Assembly (NCBI GenBank): GCA_963556305.1
Contig: OY745765.1
Coordinates: 1,364,001-1,428,000 of the forward strand
Length of the DNA stretch: 64,000 nt
Direction of reading: 5' to 3'
From: Platismatia glauca
Lineage: Eukaryota; Ascomycota; Lecanoromycetes; Lecanorales; Parmeliaceae
Part shown: positions 10,711 through 23,800 of the stretch, piece by piece
Numbering within the stretch: the stretch's first letter is position 1
How the letters are laid out: each line of letters starts with the position of its first letter
Position numbers and translations under genes: made by a program
The notes under the pieces: generated by a model
What the model saw: the letters and a program-made list of their open reading frames with translations, nothing else
The model's database searches: none
What the model was told of the DNA's origin: nothing

Positions 10711-13020
10711 ATGCTTCACCAGCCTCCACCCCCGACTGGCCCTCGGGCTTCAGGACGCCTCGCTTCAAGTCGTCTCCCAAGCAGAGGCGGCATTCAAAAA
10801 CGCAACAGTACCCCAACGCGAGTGGATAAAGATGGGGATCTAGTAATGGACCAAGCCGGTCTGAATGGTCGAGCAAGTGGTCGCGGACGTGGCGCCGCCA
10901 TACGAACATCGGCGCGGACACGGAGGAATGATACATCTGATCCACTTGGTGCAAGAACATCACGGCCTACTCGGACAGGCATCGACCCTTCAGTAATCCA
11001 GAAAGCCGTCCTGCGAGGCATGGGTTCCAGTGAGACAGCACCAAGAGGACATAGATCTAGCTTGAGAAATGCACGAGGAAGAGGAAGCGCCAGACCCACA
11101 GATGAAGCATGGGATCAAATCACAGTCAAGGGATTCAAGCAGAGTAAAGCTGCTGCCAATCCAGGAGGTGGAATATCCGAACTGATTGCCTTTCTGGAAC
11201 GAAAAGCGACCCACCCGGATGCTCCAGAGACGGTAAAGATAAAGAAGGTATGTTTGACATTGCATTCCGCCAGGCAACAGCGACACCAAAACTCCAAACT
11301 CTCCGGTCCGCCCTCGTTTCAAGCCAAGCTCTCAGAACGACGACCGAGATTCCACGCTACCGCCTTTGGGTGACTTGCAACTTCAAGGTTTATATGCCTT
11401 GCTAACGTTGTCTAGTCACGACTTGATGGTGACGCTCTGATCATTTCAGTACAACCAGAGGATACCTCTAAGATTGAGAGACTCAACAAGTTTCAATTCG
11501 CCGGAGCTACGCTGGACATTGAGGTCTCTCGCAGGAAAACAAACGAACCACTAGCGAGTAACGCAGACTCGGAAACACCTAACACTATCAACGTCCTTAA
11601 GTCTGTTCTCAGCCGGCGGTACAATACAGATGCAAAGCTCCTGGATCTGTCGCGACTCGGCACCGACCCTGAACTTATCAACATTGGCATGTTCAGCACA
11701 ACCTCGCGGGAATCGAAATTCTTTCCAGCGCTTATGAAGATCTGCGACAGCATTTTCACGACCGCGCACGCGAAGGAGGAGGCCATCGTTAGTGTTTCAC
11801 TGGCCAATAACGCCCTGACTACCATAGCCTCGGTCACAACACTTTCGCAAACATTTCCGGCACTCAAAAACCTCGACCTTTCGAACAACAAGCTGAAGAA
11901 CCTCGCCGCGCTTGAAGGCTGGCGGTGGAAATTCCGCAAGCTCGACCATCTTATACTTACTGGCAATCCCATTGAGTCGGAGGTGCCGACATATCAAGAC
12001 GACATCATGAAATGGTATCCTACCCTCACTACACTCAACACAATACAAAAAAGGTCTTCGGAAGACGCTAGAGCCGCAGCGAATGGCAAATTACCAATCC
12101 CAATCCTTGGGCCCAGCTTCCGAGACGAAGCCGCGATAAGCGAGACTTTTGTCAAACAGTTCTTCCCTGCCTTCGATGGAGATCGCACCGCTCTGGTCAA
12201 TGGATATTACGATGCCCAATCGACTTTTTCTATCAGCGTCAACCTTTCCGCTCCCCATGCCACTGAAACCACGAACCAGAAACTTCCGGGCTGGGAAGCA
12301 TACCTCCGAAAGAGCCGGAATCTAACGAAGATCACCCACCCGCCAAGTCGAATGTCACGCTTATACACCGGTACAGAGAGTATCAGAGATGGTTTCACAA
12401 ACCTACCAGTCACTCGCCATCCCGACATAATGGCGGAGCCGCAAAAGTGGTGCGTTGAGTGTCACACCATACCAGGCTTACCGGATCCAAGCGGACAGTC
12501 ATCAAGCGGCGTCGGTGGACTCATGGTGATGGTGCATGGGGAATTCACAGAGGTGGATATCTCAACCGGCCAATCAAGCGCCATTCGGAGTTTCGATCGC
12601 ACGTTTGTCTTGGGGCCAGGAGGAGGAGTTGGAGGTATTCGCGTTGCTTGTGATACGCTTGTCTTGCGGCAGTTTGGAGGCCACGATGCGTGGCGGCCCG
12701 AAGAAGAGGATAAGGGGTTCATTCGGACAGCACGCGGACAACATCAGATCCAGGTGCCGGCAGGATTTGCATTGTCTGGGCCCGGGAAAACCGAGGAGCA
12801 GGTGCAGAAGGAGGTGCTGGCGGTGGAGCTGAGCAAAGGCACTGGGATGACACTAGAGTACTCAGGACTGTGCCTGGAGCAATGTGGGTGGAATTTGGAA
12901 GGCGCGGCAGCGTCATTTGAGCAAGCAAAGGTTTGTCTGCATGCCCTCTTCACATGACAGTCTCACTTACACGTTTTTCCCTAGGCGACATTACCGGCCG
13001 AGGCCTTTGTGACATGTTGA
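10711..13020 (+). CDS. MEX67: Mex67/NXF1 (TAP) nuclear mRNA export receptor
   Basis: Exons 10711-11247, 11416-12930 and 12985-13020 give 695 aa. The start at 10711 (MLHQPPPP) is preferred to an in-frame ATG at 10666. Order: an Arg/Gly-rich N-terminus; a degenerate RRM region at about 165-260 crossing the first intron (ITVKGF, then ALIISVQPED and a FAGATLDIEV-like strand); leucine-rich repeats (ALKNLDLSNNKLKNLAAL, LDHLILTGNPI) ending with YQDDIMKWYPTL; an NTF2-like domain at about 419-605 with FVKQFFPAFDGDRTALVNGY; and a TAP-C/UBA-like domain at the end (GMTLEYSGLCLEQCGWNLEG). The last 11 residues (ATLPAEAFVT...) come from a tiny third exon, as expected for the FG-nucleoporin-binding TAP-C fold. 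It works with an Mtr2/NXT1 partner to carry mRNPs through nuclear pores. Confidence 0.95.
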
Positions 13021-14515
13021 GGCAGCATATTTTCGGATTCATATGGATGGCAGCTGGGAGGAAAATTAGAGATATCGTCCTTATGGCATGGCTAGGCGTT
13101 GAACAGCTAGGCACATTTACCCATTGTCTTGTGGTGAGCTGTGGTACGAAGACTGGATGGCAAGTCGAGTTGGAAGGAGCTCTGAAGCCCAAAGGCATTA
13201 CTTATTCTATTTGTGCGGCGGAACGATAAATATGTAGAAGACAGGCAATCTCTTTTTTGTGACACTCGACCCTTGTTCCATTGTGTCAAGAATCATACTT
13301 TTTCTTGTATTGGGAGATGAGATGATGAGCAGGTGAATGATTGGGACGGTAGTGTCAGGATGTGTGCGAGGTCGTCGGGAGTAGAAGACAGGGTATTGGC
13401 CGCGCTTATGAGCCCAGATCTGGAGATGATGGGAGATCTGGCATGGCGCATATTGTAGTCTGACCCAGGTAGTCTGTCCTGGGTCAGGTCGTCGGACTTT
13501 TGGTGCTCAGATTCTGGTAATCGTCATGGTTCATATCAGAGACAGAGAGTAGAGTGAGTCTTTCACGCGAATGCAGGCACAGAGATGAGGAAAATTGGAT
13601 GCCGAGAGGGTCGGGTAAAGTTGTTTGGGGTCCTTTGTGGGAGCGTTTGGAGATGCAGGTGATGCAGATGCTGCAGCTGCCGTTGACCCTGAAGGCACCA
13701 CCCCTGCAGCTCTGTAGGGGTAACTATGTTCGTCGGCGGCGACTATGAGCCGGGGAGATGGTGGTGTGTGGCTTTTTTTATATGCAAGGCCCCTGAGTAG
13801 ATCCAACGCTTCGAATGCTTGGTGCAAAAGGCTTATCTGTTTCGGGATCTTTGGATTCTTCCATCCATCCAATCATATCACCTTCACACTCCGTCCAAAA
13901 CGAGATGCTCAATTTCATTATTTCGTTATTTCCATCCCAAGACACTCCTCCCTCCACTCAACACTCTCTCTGGCCAGTGCCACCGTGAACATCAATCTTG
14001 AAATATTCCCTTCAAATACTTGACCAGGCCGTCATCACACCCCAAATCTCCATCTGCCTCGACTCTCATGGTAAATCAACAATCATAACATCGACACCAT
14101 CTCTAAGCGTCGGACCCTTCCCTGCAACAATAATATCCTTATATCCTTAGAACCTGCCAACACGATCGCCAGTCCGTCGTGAAACCCCCTCCTCAAGCCA
14201 CCTCAAACGCCTACTCCCTGCCGACAACCGTAGAAAAATCATACCATCGACAGCCTGGGGTCGCGACTCTCCTTCTTCGCAGGCTCACAGCTCAATGCTG
14301 ATACATCCAATCTCCATCTGTCTCCATCTCACCCGCCTTCCTCGTCAAGCACCTCGCCTCAATCACCTAGCCTATCCTACGCTTACACTCTGATTGCGCC
14401 TTGATTACGCCATATTTCTACAGCCCCGAGCCGCACATGCACTGCGACAGTGACTGTAACGGGTCTCCTCCTTTCGCGTGAACCAGCTGACCCACCACTT
14501 TCCTCTTCGTCCACC
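13021..14515. other. Intergenic and long 5' leader of the Nif1-like gene
   Basis: Downstream of MEX67 no gene is convincing; a minus-strand frame at 13531-13872 (113 codons, Ala/Pro/Ser rich) lacks support. From about 13860 to 14515 the plus strand is rich in C and T (CCTCC, CATCATC, TCTCC runs), as in the long pyrimidine-rich leaders of fungal regulatory genes. It contains at least one short upstream open frame. Confidence 0.45.
14437..14481 (+). promoter_or_regulatory. Upstream ORF (14 codons) in the Nif1-like leader
   Basis: ATG at 14437 opens MHCDSDCNGSPPFA and stops at TGA 14479-14481, 34 nt before the main ATG at 14516. If the transcript starts upstream, ribosomes would meet this frame first, so translational control is possible (inference). 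Transcript start is unknown. Confidence 0.35.
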
Positions 14516-16901
14516 ATGGCTACACGTCCAACCTTCATTGACCTAAGTTCCAAGTCTCACGATTCCATGCGGAACGGTCTCCCATCCCATGCGTCTGGAA
14601 CCTCATCTCCAAGGATGCAGCATTTCGCAGGCGATATCCCCCCGGCAATGTCCCCGCTGGACATGTTTGCTATGCAGAGCCGACTGCTGGCCAAACAATT
14701 GGACGATAGTAAGAGAAATGGCAGGCGTGTCAGCAGGTTGCCTCCACTCACCACTGGTGATCCGATTACGAAGCAGAACTCCATGTACAACAAGTCAAGA
14801 TCGGCCGAAATCCAGAATGTGACACCAGGCTCCCCTCCAAGAGCCAGGGATGAAGATCCATCTGGAATAATGCCAGAGGTGGAGGATCCAGATTTTCGAC
14901 CCAAGTCCTTCTACCCTCGAATGAGTAATGTACCACTGCTTGAGGATGAACCAGGGTACTATGAAGGTCCTACGCCGGACCTACCTTTCGTTACACCTGC
15001 CGAGTTCAACCCAGTGCGAACCAATGACTATTTTGGCGCCCCGCGATCCAAGTCACCAGATCCGGTATTTCCAGCGGGAAGGAGCGTTGAAGCGATGGAT
15101 CGAAATGCCTTCGTCCACCAGCCAGGGAATTCCGAGCCCTTCCATCAAAATGGGCCACAGCGTGAGATGTCTATCGCGTCTACGTCTTCTCGAGGATACA
15201 ATGGCTCATTAGCACCACCTAAATCACCTCATTTTCGTCATGCTGGAAGCATTAGGTCGATTCCTCAAGACAGTTCGGACGATGAGCACAGCGCTTCTAC
15301 TGGCCGGTCTGGATTTTCCCAACACAGGAAAGATTCTTCCAGCAGTGGTTTCTCTGTCCCTCATTCCCCGTTTTCTCCTTTCGCACAGGCTCATGGCCGA
15401 TCACCCTCTCTAAATTCTGAATACTCCATTGGCGGCTCACGCCACGTCCGCCCGACTTTCAACTTCTCGAGGCCGCTCAGCAGAGCCAGTCGGCCATCAA
15501 TGGACAACCCATCCCGGCAACCCTCTTTCGACAGCCGGCCGTCCATGGACGCAATACGACCTCCTTTCAGCTCGGCATCTCGTCAGCCATCTTCTGATAG
15601 CCAGCGTTTGCTATTTGTCGATGATACCCTGCAAACGCCGGTGAGCATAGACAACGAGCAATTTCCAGATCTACAAAATCCACTAGATGCACCAGCACCC
15701 TCATATATCTACGCCAAGTTCTCCCTCCCCCGTGGCAGGATGTTGCAGCGAGATTCTAAGGTTCTAAAGAAAGATCAAATACCCTGGGTTGAGGGGGACC
15801 GACCTCAAGTACCAACGAACATTCGTCCTACTACACCACTCGCGAATAGACCCATGACGCCTACACGGTCGCCGAATCCTAGTCTGGAGCTTCACAGATC
15901 TTCACCACGCCGATCATTTGACCAACGACCCCAATCTTTCACACGTCCCTCTCACGAGCAGATTCTAAGAGGCTCACCACGGCTTTCCTTTGAGCAGGTT
16001 TCAAGTGGATCTGGTCGTCCTTCTACCGAACAGAGATCGAATGGCTCGCCTGAGCAGAATCATCGGCCACCTCCAACCCCGGTCCAGAGCGACACTCAGT
16101 CGGGATACTCAGCCTCTACTCGGTCCGGAAGCACCATCAAAGCACACCCTCGCGTTCCGGCTCCATCTCTGGAGCTAAGTCCAGAAGATCATTTAGCGAA
16201 GGGCATTGAGCTGCATGAGCGTGGGGCCGCCCGAGAATCTACCTACCACCTTCGCATTGCGGCGAGGCAGAACCTTCCGACCGCTATGCTGCTGTACGCA
16301 CTAGCCTGTCGCCACGGATGGGGCATGCGTCCCAACCAAAAAGAAGGTGTGCAATGGCTCCGTAAGGCCGCAGACTGTGCCAGCATAGAGATTGCTGTCG
16401 ATGAAGACAAGAACGGAAATCCCGCCGACATCACAGAACGGAAGACCAGGCGGGCACAGTTCGCACTGAGTATATACGAGCTTGGAGTCAGCCACATGAA
16501 CGGCTGGGGTATCGAACAAGACAAAACACTCGCCCTGCGGTGTTTTGAGATCGCGGGCAACTGGGGTGACGCCGATGCGATGGCCGAGGCTGGATTTTGC
16601 TACGCTCAGGGCCAGGGTTGTAAGAAGGACTTGAAGAAGGCGGCTCATTACTATAGGATGGCAGAGGCGAAGGGCATGAGTATGGTTGGCAATAGCTGGT
16701 CCGTGCCTTCTGGTGACATGAAAACTGGCCGTCTGCTGACGTACGAACAGGATCTACAAACCCAAATACGCAGAGGACAGCAACAAGAACGAACGCCAAG
16801 GAAGAGGGGCCAGGGAGACAACACCGGAAAAGAAACCGCGGGACAAGTCGAGGACGAGGACCATTTTTGGACGCAAGAAATCGGTTTCTGTCAAGCCTTG
16901 A
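14516..16901 (+). CDS. Sel1-repeat protein, Nif1-like cell-cycle/polarity regulator
   Basis: Two exons, 14516-16698 and 16751-16901, give 777 aa. The first 550 residues are Ser/Pro/Arg-rich and disordered-looking, with repeated RPSMD/RPSFD-type blocks (SRASRPSMDNPSRQPSFDSR). Sel1/TPR-like repeats occupy about 555-725: LSPEDHLAKGIELHE, LLYALACRHGWGMRPNQKEG, SIYELGVSHMNGWG and AEAGFCYAQGQGCKKDLKKA. After the intron (donor GTCCGT, branch GCTGAC, acceptor AACAG) the protein continues IYKPKYAEDSNKNE and ends FGRKKSVSVKP, a basic tail typical of this family. Fission yeast Nif1, a mitotic inhibitor acting on Nim1/Cdr1 kinase, has this plan; the functional transfer is inference. The unspliced frame stays open to 17491 and would give a misleading 1013-codon ORF (counted from the GTG at 14450), because the intron is 52 nt. 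Confidence 0.82.
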
Positions 16902-17774
16902 GCGAGGCCTGTTTGCTTTGTCTTGTCGGCTCCTTTGTTTACTTCATGTCATCTACGTATTATACCCTTGCTCCTGGCGACGTTTTTCCTGCAGCGGAGA
17001 CTTCGAGCGCGTTGCGGGCATGGCACCGGCGACGGACTCCGTCGACGGTCTTTTTCACGGATGAATCGAATGCATCAAGGCATTTAGCTCTAGTTAGAAA
17101 AAGCATGATCTATTCCGTGACCCGTCCACTCCTCTCCTCTCCTCTCCTTAATCGATTGTCGATTCATCCATTACTAACCCATACCATCCATCTCTCCGAT
17201 TCGATCCTCACCCTCATCCCCCCCTTTCCCCCCCCCCGACGTCCCCAGCACCCATCTTCAAACACACACCGTCCCAAACAACGGCCCGGTCTAAGCGGTA
17301 GTTCCAGGACCCAGCACATCGACCAGGCCGGCCGAACAGCCGACTCTTTCCACCTCTTTTCTTCAGAAATCCAACCCCCCCTCTCTGCGTCTCCGGCTCG
17401 AGCGACTCTGAGCCATCACGACCGCGGCGCCATTGCTCGGGTCCGGGTCGATGCTGCCCGTGCGGCTTTTGTGCGAGAAGAGGCGACTTGAAAGGGAGAG
17501 AGAAAAAAAAGAAAAAAGAAAGAAAAATAGATCTTCTGCTGTTCCGGACCGCTGCGCTTGCTTCCCTGCGAGCGGGTAGCTTCAAGGAGTCAGTCGTGAG
17601 TACTGGGTAGGTATGTATGTGACTAAATTCCCACCGACCGATCGACGCCAGCGTCGCCGGGCCATTGACCACTTCTGGGCCTTCTTCCCTTCCCCCCCAC
17701 CCCCGGCGAAACTACTCGTTCCAGAGGTGTGCCCTGCGGCGGTGCTTCGGGCGCGGTGGAACCGTGCCATTCAA
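16902..17774. other. Convergent 3' region between Nif1-like and kelch genes
   Basis: Both flanking genes end here, so it holds two 3' untranslated regions. It has a purine-rich patch (AGAGAAAAAAAAGAAAAAAGAAAG near 17500) and a C-rich one near 17220. The long frames on either strand are compositional. Confidence 0.5.
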
Positions 17775-20187
17775 TCACGGGACGGGCAGCGGAGGCAGCA
17801 TCTTGACGCTCCGCTGCGATGCGCCCGGGCTCCTCTGCCCGATTCCTCCCGGCCAGGGGACCTCGGGCGGCTTCTCGGTGGCTGGGACCCGGCTGCGGGG
17901 CGGACGACCGGCGCGAGGGCTGGAGTCCGAGCTCGAGCGTGCGGCCGACTTGGGTTCGGCCGGTAGTTCCCAGCACATGTTCCTCGCCCCGAGCTCCGGT
18001 ACGAAGGTCTGGTGGTCGTCCAGTTCCTGGACGGCTCTCGCCGGGCCGTCCATCTCCGGCAGAGCTTTCCCCCGGCTGTCCATCTCTTGGGGAACGCTCT
18101 TCTGGCCGTCCATCTCGTGGTAGAATTCCTTATGATTGTCCATTTCCTGGCATGGAGACTCGCGGCCGGTAAGGGGGTGGCGGATGCGCTTCCTGTAACG
18201 GAATCCGAGTCCGGCCGCGAGAGTGATGCAAGCCACGCCACCGACTACGCAGCTGGCTATGATCGCAGTGCGGTGGTTTGGGCGAGGCTCTGAGGATCCG
18301 GGTGTCGGTGCTGGTGCGGAGCCTGCTGGAGACCCTGGATACTGGACCTCGAAGATGTCTGCGAGACCGGGCTGGTCGAAGCCAGATGGGGTAGGTTTGG
18401 ACATGGTAGCGCCGCCGGATGGGCTGCACAAGGCCAAGAATTAGCTATGACCGGGGATACAATCACTACGAAGCACTTACGAGCCACCAATACTTGCAGC
18501 AATTGGCTTGGGCACAGTGTAAGCCGGAGCAGATGCATCATACACACTCCCCCAAACCAGATCCGACAAATCGTAGACCCCAACTCCTTTCGTCGCCCAG
18601 TCGCAAGGGGCGCTGTGCCAATCGTCATTTGCAGCACCACCGACGGTGATCATCGTTCGGTTGCCGACTCGGTGGCACGTATGCCCAAATCTTGGGCTCT
18701 CGCCCTGATAGACTTTTGTCCACGTGAAGGAAGGTATCGAAAGGACCCAGACTTCGTCGAAGAATGCGTCTGCTCCACGGCCGCCGTATAGATACCTAGC
18801 TTGTGTGAACTAATGGAGGTCTGATGCCGTTCGTGAGGGAGACAGGACTTACACGTTATGGCTACTTCCATCTGGAGCAGATGCTAAGGTGAGGCAGAAG
18901 TCAATGCGCGGATCCGGAGTGTCTCCGCTTGTTTTTTGCTTGTACCAAGTGCCATCTGGGGTACTGGCGTTGTAGTAGGAAGCAACATCAAAGATGTCAA
19001 TCTCATCCATCGGTAGCTGTCCGCATCGATCAGCCAGGTCTCCCAAGTCTTCAATCGTCAAACTCTGACTGACCAAATTCTCGATATTGGGGCTTGTGAT
19101 ACCTGTAGTGTTCGTGACGTTCTGGTAATTGCCTCCTATCTGGACAATGATGCCGTGCGATCCAATATCTCTGATGTACATCATGCTTCCTCTCGATCGC
19201 GGAACTGGGTTATCACTTCGGAGTCAGTCTTGCTAGTTTGAGGGGGTGTGGCGAGCTCGAGAACATGTCTAAGAGTGAATGTTCCCGGGACATGTCTCTG
19301 GACTCAATGTTTGGCTCAAAAGAGAAAACATAAACTCCGAAAATACGTACCGTCGCTACTCACTGCCTGCGTCGATAAGTTCCTCGCGGTCTGGTTGACC
19401 AAGTCAACCACGATCATGCCCCCGATAACTTGCTTCACACCATCTCCATAGCCCTGCGTCTGGATCTCACTGCCAGAGTCGAGTTCCCCGTTGAAATAGA
19501 ATCCTAAGCCTAAGTCTTCCGCGTTGGTGAACGATCCACTGCTTGGTCGATTTGCACTGCCAAGCGTCAAGTCGTATTGGTCCCATCCCTGAGTCGCGGT
19601 GTCAAACGACCACAATGAGTACTGTTGTGGAGTGGGGGCTTCAAAGCCTGGGAAGCTCGTATTCCAGTACGAAGTAGTTCCCCCCCAGAGATAGATGTTG
19701 CTGTCATTGTCTGAACCGTAGAACAGTGCCCCGCGTGAGAGCACAGGCGACACGGTGCGAGTCCTAGGGTTAGGTTTCTTGGGGAGAGCTTTTTCTGAAA
19801 TATTGGTCTTCCAGTCCCAAGATTGACTCAAGTCAATGGCAACGAGATAGGTATCTAGATTCTACTAAGACTCTCACCGCAGATGTACGGTTCGCATTTA
19901 CTGACTATAACCCTCTGTAATCGTGCCAATTTGCCTCACTGAGCTACCATTCCGTTCCACATCGATGAATGTTTCTCTGCCACCGTCGATATAAAGTGTG
20001 CTGTTCTTGACGACCGCTATGAGCAATCAGCTCGTTACCGGCGACTTCACGAATCTCGCAGCATCGTTTCCTTACATTGGTGATCGAAGCGAACGCACAT
20101 GTTAAGTATTGGATCCAACTCTTGGGCGCTTACGCCAGCCGTCGTACTCAGCACACCGCAAGCTACGGTAATGTCTAGCGCCCGCAT
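17775..20187 (-). CDS. Secreted/type-I membrane kelch-repeat protein
   Basis: Six exons on minus, 20187-20076, 20016-19906, 19854-19351, 19204-18853, 18795-18481 and 18423-17775, give 680 aa in continuous phase. An N-terminal signal peptide (MRALDITVACGVLSTTAGVSA) is followed by a kelch-type beta-propeller: FDHQS...TLYIDGG, DSNIYLWGGTTSYWN, IGGMIVVDLVNQ, HGIIVQIGGNY, VYLYGGRGADAFFDEVWVLS, and HTCHRVGNRTMITVGG. One transmembrane helix follows (TAIIASCVVGGVACITLAAG), then a basic stop-transfer (FRYRKRIR) and a cytosolic tail with a ten-residue EMD repeat. N-glycosylation sequons (NVTNTT, NTSF, NQT, NAS) fit a secretory path. A surface sensor or adhesion role is plausible, but no ligand or partner is known. 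One intron is 146 nt, longer than its neighbours, and could hide a small exon. Confidence 0.85.
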
Positions 20188-20846
20188 CTTTCAAGGTGGC
20201 ACACAAAGCAAGAATTGTTTGAGAGCCTAGGAAGAGGTGTATCAGAACAAGAAGAAAGATTCGATGACAAGGATAGTATAGCATGGGATAAGGGACAAGA
20301 CTCCAAACGGTAAAAGGGTTGAAGGACAATAGTTTGGAGAAGTGGAAAAAGGCCAGCATGACAGGATCGGAGGCTTGTCTTGCACAGTGCCACGACCTGA
20401 AGGTCCATCCTGCCATGCTCATCATGCACGGAATGTAGACGGCGTGGTGTGCTACATTGAAATTAGTAGAGAGATTTTTAGTGCAAGTCCATGCGAGAAG
20501 CGTAAAGTTGCTAGACGACGTAGAAGAAAAGCCGCAGTAATCATCGATTACAAAGCGATGAATTACAAAGTGGTGAAGTTTGACATACAAAAATAACAAA
20601 AACCCCAAAAACACAGCAAAAGTCAGCACGGGGGCCGTTTCAACTGTTTCAAAATAATCGATCAACATCACGTGACTCGTGAAGTGCACACGAGGTCAGC
20701 CTCCCTGAAGGATGTCTCTCTCTCTCTCTTTGTCTCATTTGCTGATTCACGTTACTTTTGGGCATTCAGCCAGGAAATCAGTCTGTCATGTTGAATATTG
20801 TCAGGGTGGATTTTAAATACTGCTTTTGGGTAACGTGGCTGGATCC
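20188..20846. other. Intergenic between kelch gene and MSH1
   Basis: A minus-strand frame of 195 codons (20102-20689) overlaps the kelch first exon in another phase and shows no domain. A (TC)7 microsatellite lies at 20715-20728. The stretch likely holds the kelch promoter and the MSH1 3' untranslated region. Confidence 0.45.
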
Positions 20847-23800
20847 TCAGGCCGTTTCTACCAGGGGCAATGATGTTTTAAATGAACCTGCAGACTGGGT
20901 ATCAAAACTTTCTAGGACTGTCTGGGCGGTCTCAATGGCTGCTTCTGGAATCCCTGGAGAGAGTCAGTATCAACATTTAGGCGTGCGAGTCTCTCTACAC
21001 GCTCATACCTGCAAGGCGTGCCACTTTCAGAGCGTGGGAGCTCCTATTGACGCCTTTCCGAAGACGGTGCACAAACGAAAACGATCCTCCGCGTCCCTCC
21101 GTCACATCCGTGCAGTAGCATGCTAGGTGCTCAAATCCTTTCGTCATGTCTGCTAAAGCGTGAAAGTGCGTAGCAAAGAGTGTCCGACAGAGATTCTTAT
21201 AGTACAGGTGATGCAAGCAAGCGAAGCCCACTGCAATCCCATCTTCCGGCGTCGTGCCACGTCCAATCTCGTCCATTATCACGAAAGATTGGGCCGTAGC
21301 CTGATTTAGAATCGCAGCAGTCTCCATCATCTCCACCATGAAAGTAGACTGGTCTCGGAATAGGTCATCTGCAGAGCCCACTCTTGTGAATATTTGGTCG
21401 ACCAAGCCTATTTCTGCAAAATCGGCAGGAACGAAGGATCCAACCTGGGCCAGTACAGAGATTAGAGCATTCTGACGTAGGAAGGTGCTCTTGCCAGCCA
21501 TGTTGGGGCCTGTAATGAGCCAAATTCGTTCGTCTACGCCGATCGAACAGTCATTGCTGACGAAGGCTCTTCCTTGCTCTTCCAAACCGAGCTTCACCGT
21601 CGGATGCCGCCCACCAATGATCTTATGGTCCAGGCCCGAGTTCAAGACAGGTCGTACAAAACCCTGCTCGTCTGCTAGAGTTGCAAATGAGCAACCGATA
21701 TCAAGCTCGTCAAGTACCGCTGCATTCCGTCGCAACTTGACTAAGTTCACAACGACTTGTTCACGTAAGAGTTGAAAGACACGCTGCTCTTCAGCCTTGA
21801 TGCGTAGCTTTGCTTGATCGATCTTGCTTCCAAGACTGGCCCATTCGGACTGGTGGAAGGAGCGTGTTGACTTGGTTGTTTTAACGTCTCGAGCAGCGAC
21901 GTACTTCTTCAAGGACGCCGCGATATCTTTAGTCCCTTTGACGTGGCAGTAATGCCCTTGTCCAGGAGTGCTCCTCAACGTTAGACTTGGCGCACCTAAT
22001 TCTTCTCTCAAGTGAGCTGTCAAGGATGCTTTGTCTTGACGCAGACTTTCTAGCGCTTCATGCAGGCTCTCCAGCGAGGGACTTGCGGTTCTCCGTAGGA
22101 CCCAGGTATCCTCTTCTTCCCCTTCTTGGTCGGCGGAGATTTTCTGCTTTACCTTCGAGCGTGAGAGGCGGGTCATGGCAGCTTGGTCCTCTGAAGAACC
22201 TTCCTTCTGCAAGACTCCTTGCGCCATTGAGACTATGTCTGCATTCTTGTTTTCCTCAATGCGGTGGCTCTCCGTGAGGCCGTCTTCGTCGATGGCGTTG
22301 GCAATTTGAGCCGCAAGTGCTTTTGGTTCCTCTAGCCAGAGTCGGCAGCGTAGGTTCTGCAAAGACGGCCCACAGTTCTGGTCAAAGGAATCTGTTTCGG
22401 AGCTGGCTTCAGACAAGGTAGAATGTGTCTCTAGCAGATTCGCTATCCCGCTCGTCACTTCAATTGTCCTGAGCAGACTGATCAGGTCATCAGCATCTCC
22501 TCGGCCCAAAGAAAATTTCTGCACAAGACGCTCAGAATCGTAGCTGCGACGAAGGAGACTAGTGACGTCTTCTCTGAGAGATCGATCTAATACTAATAGT
22601 GTTACAACGTCCAGCCTTGCATTGATGAGCTGTAGAGACATAGAAGGCGAAGCAATCCACTCTCTAAGCAGCCTTGCACCGCTTTTAGTGACGGTACGAC
22701 GCACTGTATGCAATAGACTGCCTTTGCCGCCGCCTATACCGCCCTTTGACGTCCCCAGAATTTCCAGGGCTCTCATACTGTTCTTGTCGATACTCATGGT
22801 CTCCTTGTCATGTCTTCGGATTGGTGGCTGTAATTTTATCCCAGATCCCTGGATTCGGTCCTTCACGTATGCCAGAAGCAAGCTTCCTGCAGCGACTTCC
22901 TCGTTCGTGAATGTAGGTCGCACTTCCGCGGGCACTTCAGTTTCCAACATTGGAGTCCAGGAGGACATAGAGAGGGTGTGTGTTGGAGCTGAATGATAAG
23001 TCACCAGGTGACGTTGCTGCTCAAGTACACCCATTATGCTCTGCTTCATACCATCTTCAAGACCATCACCTAGCACGATCTCCCTTGGTCCTATCCGCGC
23101 AGCGACAGAAGCTAGCGACCCAACGGTGGTTATTTGTGTAGAAAAGCTTCCTGTTGACAGATCCAACCAAGCCAGACCAATTGGTGTCGATACCAGTGAC
23201 TGGGGTATTGCGAGCTCTGCTGGAATGTTCTCCACTTCTGAGGGACAGGGCGCCTCGCCGGTTCCAGGTGCGTAAATAGCCAGCAGGAAATTATTCTCGT
23301 ACGGATCCATGAATTTCTCATCAATCAAAGTGCCCGGCGTGATCGTCCTAGTGACTCTCCGGTCGAACATGAGCCCTCCAGACTTGACAGTGCCCGAAGC
23401 ATCGTTTGCAAATTCTTCGCTGATGGCCACAAACTCGTTCAGATCTTGCACGAGGATTTTGAGGAACCGGTCCAACTGATAGACAGGGAAGCCTGCCATG
23501 GGCACAGATCCAGCGGCAGTCTTCTTCTGGGCCACCTTGATGTTGAGAAGGGGTCCATATTTTTCTGCGTGCTCAAAGTAAAGCTCGTAGAAACTACCCA
23601 CTCTTGTCAACAGTACGCAGTTGTCGAATTGCCGCATATTGTTCCGTGCCTGCTGTACCACCGTGGGATATGCCGGGCCGACATTTTCGGTTTCTTGGAT
23701 GCTGTGCTCGGCTGTAGACGTATGTTGTGGAAGATCATTGAGTGAAACTGTTGCCTGTGATTTTGCCCCACGGTATTGGATCCATGGGGTAACCCGGCTA

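Noticed and set aside
16902..17491. Apparent C-terminal extension of the Nif1-like protein
   Set aside because: Splicing at 16699-16750 restores the basic family tail ending at 16901; the extension is intron and 3' untranslated sequence in an accidental frame.
20102..20689. 195-codon minus frame upstream of the kelch gene
   Set aside because: Hydrophobic but without domain, and overlaps the kelch first exon in another phase.
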